Shown: one piece after another, positions 1 to 9,805 of the stretch
How the letters are laid out: each line of letters begins with the position of its first letter
How positions within the stretch are numbered: the first letter of the stretch is position 1
From: Acanthamoeba castellanii str. Neff
Taxonomy: Eukaryota; Discosea; Longamoebia; Acanthamoebidae
NCBI RefSeq assembly: GCF_000313135.1
Contig: NW_004457429.1
Location: 19,795 to 83,794 of the forward strand
Length of the DNA: 64,000 bases
Direction: 5' to 3'
Position numbers and translations under genes: made by a program
The notes under the pieces: generated by a model
Told to the model about the DNA's origin: nothing
What the model saw: only the letters and a program-made list of their open reading frames with translations
Database searches by the model: none

Positions 1-1
1 C

Positions 2-151
2 AAGGCCTTCCTCAAGTGCGCCATGGGCGACACGACGGCGGCCAAACAGGCCAAGGCGCGTCTGCGCCTCGCTGTGGCCGCCATTCGAGGCACGGCCCGC
101 CTCTCCTACGCCTGGGGCGCCTGCGCCGCCCTCATCGTCGGCGGCAACTAA
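2..151 (+). CDS. C-terminal end of an unidentified protein (partial)
   Basis: An open frame enters from the left edge and stops with TAA at 149-151, giving about 49 residues that end in ACAALIVGGN. The other frames are also open here because the DNA is very GC-rich, so the frame choice is uncertain. The fragment is rich in Ala, Arg and Lys, and I recognise no domain. The stretch downstream ends in an AT-rich tail against a telomere-type array. A second, inverted copy of that tail lies at 1410-1500. The fragment could therefore be the end of a repeated-element ORF rather than a host gene; this is inference. Confidence 0.3.
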   Translation, partial: KAFLKCAMGDTTAAKQAKARLRLAVAAIRGTARLSYAWGACAALIVGGN

Positions 152-339
152 GCCGCACGATGAGGACGGCCAGGATGGCCAGGACGACGGCGACGGCGAC
201 CACCTACCACTGCACGCGCCACGACATATTGTTGTGTGCTGTACAGGCGGCTAGGTCGAGCCCCGCCGACTGTTCTGAGCCTCAGCCAGCTTGAGCCCCC
301 GGCTTCCCAAGGCCTACTGGGGCGGCTTTCGCCCCGGTT

Positions 340-467
340 TTTGCTGGCCTGTTTTTCTCTCCCCTTTTCCCCTTTCCTTTTGTACTTAGTTTTTCCTTCG
401 GCCACGGCAGCTTGTTGCCTGGCATAGTGTTAATATGTTTAAAAAACGTGTAAATAAATAACTATTT
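340..467 (+). mobile_element. 3' end of a repeated element abutting a telomere-type array (copy 1)
   Basis: A pyrimidine-rich run is followed by TTGTACTTAGT, GGCAGC and TGCCTGGCAT and then an A-rich tail (aaataaataa), directly joined to C-rich telomere repeats. The same order of blocks, diverged, occurs in reverse complement at 1410-1500, also joined to telomere repeats. Sense 3' end followed by CCCTAA is the geometry expected when an element's RNA is reverse-transcribed from a telomeric G-strand 3' end, as for telomere-attached non-LTR or Penelope-like elements. No reverse transcriptase is visible in the window, so the class is inference. A shared 3' UTR of a duplicated subtelomeric gene is the alternative. 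Confidence 0.4.
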
Positions 468-485
468 AACCCTAAACCCTAAACC
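468..485 (+). repeat. Telomere-type repeat, C-rich strand
   Basis: Two and a half units of CCCTAAA (plant-type TTTAGGG on the other strand). The array sits directly after the AT-rich tail of copy 1 and marks a sharp change: CG dinucleotides are common to its left and nearly absent to its right. Confidence 0.75.
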
Positions 486-1375
486 TCACCACAGCCAACA
501 CTGTGTCTGTCTGTATGACCTGCCATTCAACCACCATCAATCCATCCCATGCCTGGACATGCATTTCTCTATCACACCTGCACACCACCAGACATGATGT
601 GATTGTCTGGCGCCTTGGATTGGCTTGCTGTACTGAGAAGGCTGTGTTTGAGCACATGCTCATTGCCCTGGCCTGCAAACCATCAGCCCCCCATCCTCCT
701 CCTCCTCTCCTTCTTCCTCCTCCTCCCTGCCCCCTTTTGGCCCTGTGACCCCAGATGCCAATGTCACCCCAATCAGTGAGTGCCTATGATGCTGCCTGCA
801 GATGCTGTTCAACTGCTGCATGCTTGTCACTGCTGCCATGGCCCACCTCAGTGATGAAAACAGTGACATGGATGATGATGATGACTATGACTGTGACCCC
901 ACTAGCAGCAGTGATGACAACAACAATGATGGTGCTACCTGCACCAACACCAGGTGCAACAATGTGTGCTCTGAACACTACACCACCACCATACCCTTCA
1001 ACACCAACAACACACTTGACACCAGCCACAACAACACCCACAAGGACAGCTATGGCAACAACCACAATGGAGACAGCCACAACTACAACTACAACTGCAA
1101 AGACAACAACAACAATGACAACAGGTCCTCCCTCAACCGCCACCACCACCACCACCACCACTACAACAGCAGAAGCAACAGCAGCAGCAGCAGCAGTGGC
1201 AACAGGGGCAACAACCCCAACAACCAAGACTACAAGCTCAGCAATCAAAGCATGACACTCAGCTCTGAGGATAGCCCCAGAGCCAATCACCCACTCATGA
1301 CTGCCAGTGCCCACCAAGACCACCACTGCCACCAAGAGGTGGCTGATTAAGGTGGCAACCTGAATAAGACATGAA

Positions 1376-1409
1376 GGGTTTAGGGTTAGGTAGGTAGGGT
1401 TAGGGTTAA
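1376..1409 (+). repeat. Telomere-type repeat, G-rich strand, degenerate
   Basis: A run of GGGTTTAGGG, TTAGG, TAGG and TAGGGTTAGGG units. It is opposite in orientation to the array at 468-485, so the 890 bp between the two arrays has telomere sequence pointing outward at both ends, like a miniature linear end-to-end unit. Unit length varies (4-7 bp), suggesting decay or mixed TTAGGG/TTTAGGG. Confidence 0.75.
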
Positions 1410-1500
1410 TTTGTTTTTATTTACATTTTTAGACAAACACAATGCCAGGCATAACTGCTGCCTTGGCCAGAGGAGACAAAGAAAACACTAAGTACAAAGG
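1410..1500 (-). mobile_element. 3' end of the same repeated element, antisense and decayed (copy 2)
   Basis: The reverse complement shares the blocks TTGTACTTAGT, GGCAGC and TGCCTGGCAT and an A-rich tail with the region at 340-467, in the same order and again ending at telomere repeats. CG sites of copy 1 are TG or CA here (for example the TTCGGCC block of copy 1 reads CTCTGGCC), consistent with deamination after duplication. The poly-purine run at 1497-1550 corresponds to the poly-pyrimidine run of copy 1. Confidence 0.45.
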
Positions 1501-1593
1501 AAGGAGAGGAAAAGGGAAAGAAAAAGGGGGGGTAGGAAAAGGGACGGAAAAGCTGGCTCTCAGGTTGCCACCTTAATCAGCCACTTCAGTCAT

Positions 1594-2290
1594 ATGTTCT
1601 CTTTGCTGTTTGAAAGGCTTCAAATCAGTTTGGCAGCCACTGCTCATGTCAAGCCCAACTTGGACAATCAACAACTCCAGGATATGGAGAACTTGTACTC
1701 ACAGCACATACACTCCCCCTTCCTTTCCCTTCTTCCTTCCTCTTTCTCCTCTGAAGAAGAGGAGCTTCTTGTTGGACTGTGTCTCTCTATCTCTCATACT
1801 GTGTGTGTGGGCCTCTATTCTAGCCCAGATCCTGGGTCCTGTGGGCCTCCAAATAGTCAAGTGCCTGCTTGCCCTGCTGGGCACTCACCCAGGCAATCCC
1901 CACCAGGCTGGCTCAGTATGCTGACCCCAACTTTCTGGAGATGATGACACTGCTGTGGAACCTCATTCTTGGCCAGCTGTTATTCTGAAGATGAGGCTCA
2001 ACAAGGAAGAAGATCCCATTCTTCCTGCATGAGCCATGCATGGACCTTGTTCACTGGCCTTAGAGAAGCACCTGGAACACTATCATCAAAAGAAGGCACA
2101 TTTGGCATTGTACATGTGTGTTGTATCAAAAAGGTCCAAAGTAGCATATGAAAAAGACCCATGTCAGCATGATGTGTGTAATGACACCAGCAAGGGTTTG
2201 GACATTATTGTTTTGAACCATGAAACCAGAGCTGGAGGAACACCTTTTATTAAAAAAAAAGAGTATGCCACAGGACAAGTGACTTGAGCC
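1594..2290 (+). pseudogene. Possible decayed gene fragment in the CpG-depleted block
   Basis: Short helical-looking peptide pieces appear on the + strand in different frames: one at 1594-1700 (LQDMENLYSQ) and one near 1895-1975 (LAQYADPNFLEMM, then LLWNLILGQ). They are separated by a stretch with intron-like ends (GT at about 1696, pyrimidine-rich CCCAG before 1829). Stops and frame changes interrupt every frame after 1975. The pieces resemble alpha-helical repeat protein but I cannot name a family. It may simply be chance coding-like sequence. Confidence 0.25.
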
Positions 2291-2295
2291 CCACC

Positions 2296-4704
2296 TCAGA
2301 TGTCAGCGTGGCCAGCGGGAGTTGGTGGGATGGAGGCTGCTGCAAGGGCTTTGCGGATGCCCTGGGCATAGTCAGCGTGGACCTTGCCAAAGGCCATGAT
2401 GGTCTTTTCCTGAATGTCGGGGTTGGCGAGCTTGAGGAACTCGGCGATATTGTTGAACAGGTGCATCCTCTCGGCGTCGCTCATGATCTTGGTGAAGAGC
2501 TCACGTGCCTTGATTGTTAATGTTATGCAAAACGAGTGAGTTACCGATCGCGAGGAAACACACGAGCACTGCAGTTCTCAAGTTGCGTACCTGGTCATAC
2601 TCTGAGTCGGTGCCGGCATGACGCGAGCTGCTAGCGCGGTCAATGACACCAGTCACTGGCACTGGCTTCCAGTTGTACTTGGCATCTCCCATTGGGCCTA
2701 CCGAGTTGATCATGCAAGCGGTTTGAGAAAAAAGAAAGTTGGAAAGGACGGAAGCATTAGGGTTGGTTGGTGTACCATTTCGGCTGTTGGGGTAGATGGT
2801 AGGCTCGCCTTCGCCGTTGTAGTCCGTGCGCATAAGTCCATCGCGGCTCTGCGGGTGGTTGACCTTGGCCGCGAACGGGCAGTTCACAGGGATCTGTTGG
2901 GGGTTCACAAAACGAGCTGCAGTTACATAACGCACCAACAAACCAAGCCAGCCTTATGTGTGGTGCGATTGATCGGGCAAGTGATGGTGTGGCTAAACAA
3001 CTCTACCTGGTGGAGATTCACACCCAAGCGGTAGTACTGCGTGTCCCGGTAGAAGAAGCACCTGAACTGAAGCAGCGGATCAGGCGACGGCTCGATGCCC
3101 GGAACAAGCGAACCTGAGAGTTGAACCAGATCAGACCCAAGGGGTCTCGTTGAGCTCAATCAGCGAATGAAAGCAAAAGGGTTGGTGGCCGACAGTACCA
3201 GGCGAAAAGGCTGCCTGCTCGACATCGCGGTGGTAGTTGTCGACGTTGCGGTTGAGAACAAGGCGGCCGTACTCGTAGAGAGGGAAGTCGTCATGGGACC
3301 ACACCTTGGTCACATCAAAGGGGTCGTAGGGGCAGGTGCTGCAGGGAACCGGGGGATGGGGCGAGGTTAGGCCATCACACACATATGTTCCTAGACAACG
3401 GCAACAGAAACCTTAGGTGGAGGGGCGACGCGAAAGTACCTAGCTTGTTCGGGAGTCATGATCTGGATATAGGCCTTCCACACGACCTCGCCGCCCTTGT
3501 TGATGTGTTGCCACAGATCGCGCTTGGCAAAGTCCGGATCGAGACCGCACATGGCCGTCGCCTCGGCGTTGGTGAAGTTGCGCACGCCTGCCTCCGGGAG
3601 GAAGTGATACTTGATGTAGTGCTCCTCGCCTGGTGTACACCGGGAAGTGTACATCCCCATGTAAAAGGGTTAGGGGTATTGCGCCCAAAAAGGAGAGGCC
3701 TTTCAGGAGAGTGTTGTGGTAGATGTGCACACTTACCGTCGGCGTTGACCCACTTGAAGGTGTGGCAACCGTAGCCCTCCATGTGGCGGAAGCCGTAGGG
3801 AGTGCCGCGGTTGGAGAAGAACATGGTGGCGCAGTGAAGAGACTCGGGGACATTGATGAGGAAGTCGAAGAGAGCGTCGAAGTTGAGCAGGAAGTTCTCG
3901 GCATCGCGGGTCTGCGAGCGGATAACGTCGGGTCCCAGGGCCGGATCGCGCGCGAAGAAGATCGGGAAGTTCAAACCTAGATAGACGGGGGTGACAGCCG
4001 CACCTCAGCCCACGCTTCAAGAATCAAACAATAACAATAATAATAAGAATGATAAGGTAGCGAAGCGACGGAGGACATACCCACGAGATCGTAGTTGCCC
4101 TCCTCGGTGTAGAACTTGACGGCGAAGCCCCGAGGGTTACGGGCCGAGTCGGGAAACTCCCTGCCGTAGGTGACAGTGCTGAAGCGTGCGAACACCGGCG
4201 TCTGCTTGCCCACCGATTCCAAGAACTTGGCCTTGGTGTAGCGGCTCACGTCCTTGGTGACCTCGAAGTAACCGAAAGCGCCCATGCCACACGCGTGTAC
4301 CATGCGCTCGCAGATCTATATTGCGTCAATACACGCAAGAACACACCACACACACGCACCGTTAGACCTGCCTCTGTCTTTCAAGTGAGTGGTGTGTGTG
4401 TGTCAGCGCGCACCTTGGACCTGTTGAAGGTCTGCTGCTTCTCCATGAGGTGGACATCGGAGGCCAGCACGTAGCCGCCGATGTTCAGAGATGTGCGCAT
4501 GTCTGGCAGCGGCTGACCGACACTGGTCGTCATCAGGTTGGGACCCAGCGGACCCATGACGGGACACTTGGGCACTCGCGTGGCACCAGGGCCGTCGGCG
4601 GTGATCCCGCTGGCCATCTTCTCGAGAGCGGTGGGCTCTTCGCCCTTGATGATATCCTTGGCGGTCTCCATCGCGCCCTTGACTTTTTCAGCTAGGTGAG
4701 CCAT
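2296..4704 (-). CDS. Catalase (haem catalase, 546 aa, 9 exons)
   Basis: Breaks down hydrogen peroxide. Exons, in gene order: 4414-4704, 4081-4315, 3737-3976, 3440-3629, 3199-3338, 3007-3113, 2776-2893, 2591-2697, 2296-2508. They sum to 1641 nt, an intact frame, and all introns are GT-AG. The distal histidine lies in [18 protein letters not shown], the active-site Asn in [11 protein letters not shown], and the proximal haem tyrosine in [14 protein letters not shown]. Substrate-channel and NADPH-fold segments follow, with a short helical C-terminus and no flavodoxin domain, as in small-subunit catalases. The usual HA(R/K)G after the distal His reads HACG here. The C-terminus (HADI) is not a PTS1, so peroxisomal import would need another signal. 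Confidence 0.96.
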
Positions 4705-5336
4705 CGCCTATAGCGGGAGTGCGTACGAGGGTGAGCCTCTTCTGGGTTGTGTGGCGGGTATGCGCTGCTGCGATGTTGTAGACGGCTGAGGGTTGGAGCC
4801 GATTGATGATGTGGTAATGGCTCAGACGCGCGAGCCATTTATAATTAGGTGTCGCGGTGGCGCGTCTTCCTGCTCGTGAGCGGCAGAGAAGGCACCAACT
4901 CTGGGCAGAACGCTCGTGGAACGCCCGCGGGCATGGAAGGGATGACGTGGCGGACACCCTGTGCCGACCCGACGAGCACCTATCACATGAGGAATGCCAA
5001 AAATCTTCGGGTTGGACAGCCGTACCTGTTCCACAAATCCGCGTAACTCCCAGCTGTGCAACTGGCCACCAGTTTCACACGAAACAGCCACCATTGTGAG
5101 GTAGAGCTGTTTCGATAGAGCGCCGGGAGCCACCGTGCAACGAGCGAACAACGCGGGCTCAAGTTGTGGACGCGTTGGAGAGAAAGAGCTAAGAGCTGAG
5201 CACCATAATGTCACTGAAGTCAAGATGGAGACGGCTCTCCTACCTGCGGCACCCGCCCTGGTCTCAGTGGCCCGTAAAACTGCGTCCCTCGCTCGCAATT
5301 TAGATACAAGATCCAGAGAAAAGACTCCAATCCAGC
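4705..5336. promoter_or_regulatory. Shared upstream region between catalase and methyltransferase genes
   Basis: This 632-bp gap lies between two divergent start codons. Open frames inside it lack any family likeness and have weak coding character. It must hold both promoters, but I see no motif I can name with confidence. An AT-rich patch (TTTATAATTAGG) about 140 bp upstream of the catalase ATG is a candidate core promoter. Confidence 0.4.
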
Positions 5337-6860
5337 ATGTGGTGTCGATCGCAGAGAGTCGCGCGTGTCTCGCGTGTAGTCACCCCTACTGCGACTCAGG
5401 CAGCCGTGCCTTCATCCTGCGCCAGAGGTCAGCGATCGCTGCTTTCGTCAGCATTCGGTGGAGAAGGAGGAGGGGCGGAGGAGAAGGGACATGCCGCGCT
5501 CGTGAGGAAGGAGTTCGCCAAGCAGGCCCAGCGTAATTACGACAACCAGGCAATTTGCGCCTCCCCCCGCAATTTTGAAGATGAACAAGATTAGGGGCTC
5601 TGTATGTACTTCATGTATTGACGGCACATCAGGCAGCGAGCAGTGACGCCATGCTTTCGTGGATCAGCGGGCACTTGGCCGGTGACTTGCAGCCTTCTCT
5701 TCGCGTCCTTGACGTCGCTGCTGGCACAGGCCGAATGAGGTGCGCGCCAATCCACCGCGACCAAGGCGTTGCCCCCCCCCCAAACCAAAAATCCTCCTTC
5801 TCCTCCTCGCTCTCTTTCGCTAACCTGGCCTGGCCAGCCGCCTTGTCGCGCCGAAGGTCAAAGAGGTCATTGCTGTGGACCTCACTGAGGTGCGTGCACT
5901 GCATCAGCTGCTGCGGAGTGTGGTGGCATTTCCACTTGACAAACAGTGGCCACACGCAGGAAATGATGGCGGTAGGAAAGGAGCAGGCACAGACGGCCGG
6001 ACTCAACAACATCCACTGGGTCGTGTCCAAGGCGCAACAGGTGAGATCAAAACACCACAGCCTGTGTACCTGTGCCTGGTGCTGCACCTGATCTGTGGCT
6101 GACGCCTTCATTCTCTTCCCTTCCTGCCAATGTAGATGCCATTCATGGATAATGCCTTCGACGTGGTGGTCTCGAGGCTAGCAGGTATGGCACACCGGTG
6201 ACCATCGACTTTCCACAAAGCCCAACACTCACCTCTCCTTCTCGTTGTTTACAGTGCACCACTGGGACGAGCCGCAGTCCATTGTGAGCGAAATGGCGCG
6301 TGTGTGCAAACGTACGGGGGCGCCCTTCCTTGTCTGCATGCACTGCGCGCAGGTCCAGCAACTCAACTCCTGCACCTTCTGCAGCCGGCGGGAAGGTAGT
6401 TCTGATCGACATCGTCACACCCGAAGATCTTACCGACGCTCAAGGTGCCCAGCTTCCCCCTTGCCCTCCAATCTGCCCCTGGCTAGTGCTTAGTGGCGTA
6501 ATGGGATACGCAGGCGACCGGCTTAATCACCTGGAGAGACTGAGGGATCCCTCGCATGTGTGCTTCTGGCGCCTCTCGGAGCTCTTCGGCTTCCTCAAGA
6601 AGGCGCGTCCGGCTCTGTCGGTCCTCCCGCTCGTCGATCGGAGGGACAACCAGGTGTTCCTCGACCAGTGGCTCGAGCTGACCAACACGCCCAGCGCCAG
6701 CCGCAAGGCGATCACCGACGCGCTCCAAGCCGAACTCGATGGAGGAGGGCAGCAGAAGGATACCAACAGCCTCGTCACCGGGTTCCGCCCCGACCGCAGC
6801 GCCGACGGCAGCCTCCACTTCGTCCACTCCTACGTCCTCTTGTCCGCCCAGAAACAGTGA
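5337..6860 (+). CDS. SAM-dependent methyltransferase, UbiE/type-11-like (321 aa, 8 exons)
   Basis: Class I methyltransferase. Exons: 5337-5549, 5633-5739, 5838-5889, 5960-6040, 6136-6184, 6255-6311, 6385-6444, 6514-6860; total 966 nt, frame closed. An Arg/Ser-rich N-terminus (residues 1-50) looks like a mitochondrial presequence. Motif I is VLDVAAGTGR, followed by the acidic VIAVDLTE, motif post-II (DNAFDVVVSRL), then VHHWDEP and GKVVLIDIV. The later LERLRDPSHV is typical of UbiE-like enzymes. Intron 1 closes the frame only if it begins with GC (CAG|GCAATT...CAG). Substrate unknown; a quinone-type or small-molecule acceptor is possible by family. Confidence 0.85.
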
Positions 6861-6994
6861 ACACCTCACGTAAATCATTTTGTCTAACACCCTTTCCATA
6901 AAAGGCAAGTATAAACAAAAAAGAGTAAACGAAAAGAACAAAACGAAGCTTACAGAAGAGAGTTGGTGCGGGCAGTAGCAGCGACTAACCCAAG

Positions 6995-8310
6995 ATGCCG
7001 CGAGCGTTTCCCTACCTCGCGACGAAGGTGTGTAACATACTGGCGCCGTTTGCTATGGAGTTCGTTGGGACGTCTTCCTGGTGGCGGCGGTCGGCTTCAA
7101 CTCGGTCAGTGCTCATCCTCTCGCCCCTTTGGGCATCGGCCTGACTCTGGTCGTGTGCGTATTTGCCGGGGGGCACATATCTGGTACATCATCCCTCCCC
7201 CCTAGCACTCAGCAGCTTTGCTCGCCTTTGCACTCTCCTTTCACTCACATATCTTCTCTCATGGCTGGTGAAAAAGGAGCGCACTACAACCCTGGTACCT
7301 CTTCCTCTTTGTCAGTGCTACCAGTGCTGCTCCCCAAAATTAAGAAATAACCGCACTGGCAGCGGTCACGCTTGCCGTGTGGGTGAGCCGCAGGAACAAG
7401 ATCGGTGGGCTGGACGCCATCATTTATGTGGTTGTTCAAGTCGCTGCGGCCTTCCTGGCCGCCCTCTTCTGTTGGGGCGTAACCGACAAAACAGTCGCCG
7501 TGCAACCAGGTGTGTGCCTGCCCTTCCTTCTCCCGCTTCTCCATCCGCACTTACTGTCCACAGCCCTTGGAGTGTCGGACGCCAAAGCTTTTGGAGTAGA
7601 GGCGATGTGGACTTTCCTGCTGGCCACTGTTGTCCTCCAAACCGCGACGACTGAGACCCAAGCAGGCAACAGCTTCTTTGGGCTCTCAATCGGCAGCACC
7701 GTCATCGCCGGCGCAATCACTGTGGGCCGTACGCAACCCTTTCCTTGTTTCAGCTCCACTCACACTGATGGACTTCTGTGTTGTTCCACTCCAGCTACCT
7801 CGGGCGGCGTGTTCAATCCAGCCGTAGGAACAGGGATGCTGTTGGTTCGCAGCCCTGGTCTCCCTCGTTCTCTCTTTTTGTTCTTCTTGAAATTTCCTAA
7901 CACATAACTGCACACCCAGGCGCACGCATGTGATACCCACGATACGGAGAAGCTTCACTTCCTGTGGATCTACTGGCTGGCGCCGCTTCTCGGCGGCTTG
8001 GTCGCGGGAATCATGTTCTGGTTCACCAACAGGTGCGGCACCTTCCCTCCTGGCCAGCTTGGCCGGCGCCTACAAAACTGTTCCGTGGTTGACCGAGGCG
8101 CGCGACAGGCGTGAGTTCCACGATGAGCCGAGGCTGGAGGGAGACTCCTCAGAGCACCTCTTCTCCATGGACGTCAAGTCGATCGCCGACGTCTCGGCAC
8201 AGAAACGCGAGGGCGGCAAGCTCATCAAGGACATTATGAAGCGGGAGCGGGAGCGGTTCGAACACCTCCTTCCCAACGAATCGACCTCTATGATCAACGT
8301 GTCCGAATAG
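6995..8310 (+). CDS. Aquaporin (MIP family) with atypical second NPA box
   Basis: Six-helix water/solute channel. Segments: PLGIGLTLVVCVFAGGHISG (helix 2 into loop B), first pore box HYNPAVTLAV, later helices, second pore box TSGGVFNPAVG, then a last helix ending GIMFWFTNR. Recognised exon ends: 7183, 7277-7294, 7363-7509, 7564-7728, 7795-7844, start 7920. The Arg that follows the second NPA in most MIPs (NPAR) is Val. Two joins do not close cleanly: near 7070-7081 (MEFVGT against FLVAAVGFN, off by two bases) and near 8032-8055 before the charged tail (REREREHLL-type, ends INVSE). These could be sequencing slips, tiny introns or real frameshifts. Confidence 0.85.
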
Positions 8311-8455
8311 GCTTGAGGCCACGCGGGCTAGTATGATGCCTCGGCAAGGAGCCAGTCATGTGTAACAACAACAACAACAAAGCTATGTAGAAAAAAGAGA
8401 TGAAGTGTAGGTTGTATGTACATTTAAGGGGACAACCCTGCAGGGTGTGCACTCA

Positions 8456-9769
8456 TCAGTCGAAGATGTGCAGTTTGCTGGTGATGCGTTCTCGGCACAG
8501 CGGGCACAGATCGAGCTTGTCGCTGCACAGCTGAGCATGCACCATACACACGGGAAGTTCAGTTGCTTCCCCTTATGGGCGAAGAAACGGAGAGAGAAGT
8601 ATACTTTGCAACAAGCCCGATGGCCACAGGGGATGAATGCCATCTCCTTCTCGCGCTCCATGCACACCTGCAAAGGGGGGGGATACTGAGGTACGAGCCT
8701 CTGACGTCATCATAGATCATTCATGGAGGGGAGCGCTGTACAGAGCACTTGTTCTTCTCCTCGATCTCTTTCTTTAGCGAGAGCGTGGCAATTCGTTTCA
8801 TGACCACAGCACGCGACCTGCATTCCCACTCCCGCCGTTGAGTAAACCTCGAGGTTTTGGTTGCTCTGCTGGGAGAAAAAAGCAAGGTACGCGCCTCTCC
8901 AGGGCCGCTTCGAGAGACAGAAGCTCCTCCAGCGTCAGGTCCTCTCGCCCTCCTTCCAGGAGCGTCCTGCCCACGCGACAGCATTTAGCGTGGGCCACCC
9001 GCGAGCAGCATCACCAACCAAAGGCCTATCAGAGAGGGCTTGTGCAAGCGTACTGGTTATCACGCTTCATGTCTCGACAGCGCGCTTCGAGTTCCGCCAC
9101 CCGCTTGGCCAGGTGTTGGTTGGCCTTGTCCACTTCTTCGGCCTCTCTTGTCTTCTCCTGGACGACCAGCTGCCACTCTTTGTGGTCCCGCGAATGCCGC
9201 TTCATCTCTCTGTCGCGTTCATAGACCGCCTCCTCCGCTTGCCGGGTGAGTTCGTCCATGCGTCGTTTCGCCTCGTCATTTTCCTGGGCCATGACCTCTG
9301 CACCAACGTCAGACACTATGTAGGCTGCTGCACCTGTTTCTGGGCGGGAGACGAACCGAAGGAGCGGCACCAGTCGCTGGCTCTGTCAATGAACTGACGG
9401 AATTCCTTGACACTGGGACGATGATGATCCTGCTGCACCTTGGCCGAGATGGGCGTCGTTGAGAGAATCTTGCCATACCGGTAGTTCTGCACATATCGGT
9501 TGCCCTCTTCGTCTGTGTACACAATGTCTGCACGGTACCCAGCCATTACGATCACCGATCAGCACATGAAACTCGACGGCACCACACACTCAATTTAAAG
9601 GAGGCACGTGCCTCCATGCGGAAGGTCGTTCTCCCACGAGCCGTCTTCGCTTCTCCCGTCGGGGTGCACAAGTTTGCCTCGCCCAGACTGTTTTCCGTCC
9701 TTCCACTCTCCCTCGTACCTGCACGTATGGTACACCGTGAGTGTGCGAGTGGTGGAGTGTTGTTCGCTT

Positions 9770-9805
<36 letters not shown>

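Larger units (their letters stand above)
1339..1584. repeat. 25-bp perfect inverted repeat enclosing telomere array and element copy 2
   Basis: The 25 bases at 1339-1363 (starting GTGGCTGATTAAGG) recur exactly as the reverse complement at 1560-1584. Between them lie the G-rich telomere array and the antisense element end. The arms could be terminal repeats of an inserted unit, or the trace of a fold-back copying event. A perfect 25-bp pair inside otherwise decayed DNA argues for a recent origin or repair by copying. Confidence 0.8.
486..2290. other. CpG-depleted, low-complexity subtelomere-like block
   Basis: By eye I count only three CG dinucleotides in about 1.8 kb (in the lines starting 601, 1081 and 1501), while the flanks have several per 60 bases. 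Overall G+C remains near 45-50% and TG/CA are abundant, the pattern left by decay of methylated CpG. The part from 486 to 1375 is simple-sequence rich (CAC, AAC, GCA and GAT runs, CTCCTC) and shows no credible gene; the open frames there are runs of Asn, Thr, His or Val. The right boundary falls within about 10 bp of the catalase stop codon. Confidence 0.8.

Noticed and set aside
784..1335. Open frames of 166-183 residues on both strands
   Set aside because: They consist of runs of Thr, Val, Asn or His from simple CAC/AAC/GAT repeats, overlap each other on both strands, and lie in the CpG-depleted block.
2052..2151. Kinase glycine-loop likeness (GTFGIVH, then IKKV) in the decayed block
   Set aside because: The spacing between loop and Lys is too short, stops follow at once, and no other kinase motif is near; probably chance.
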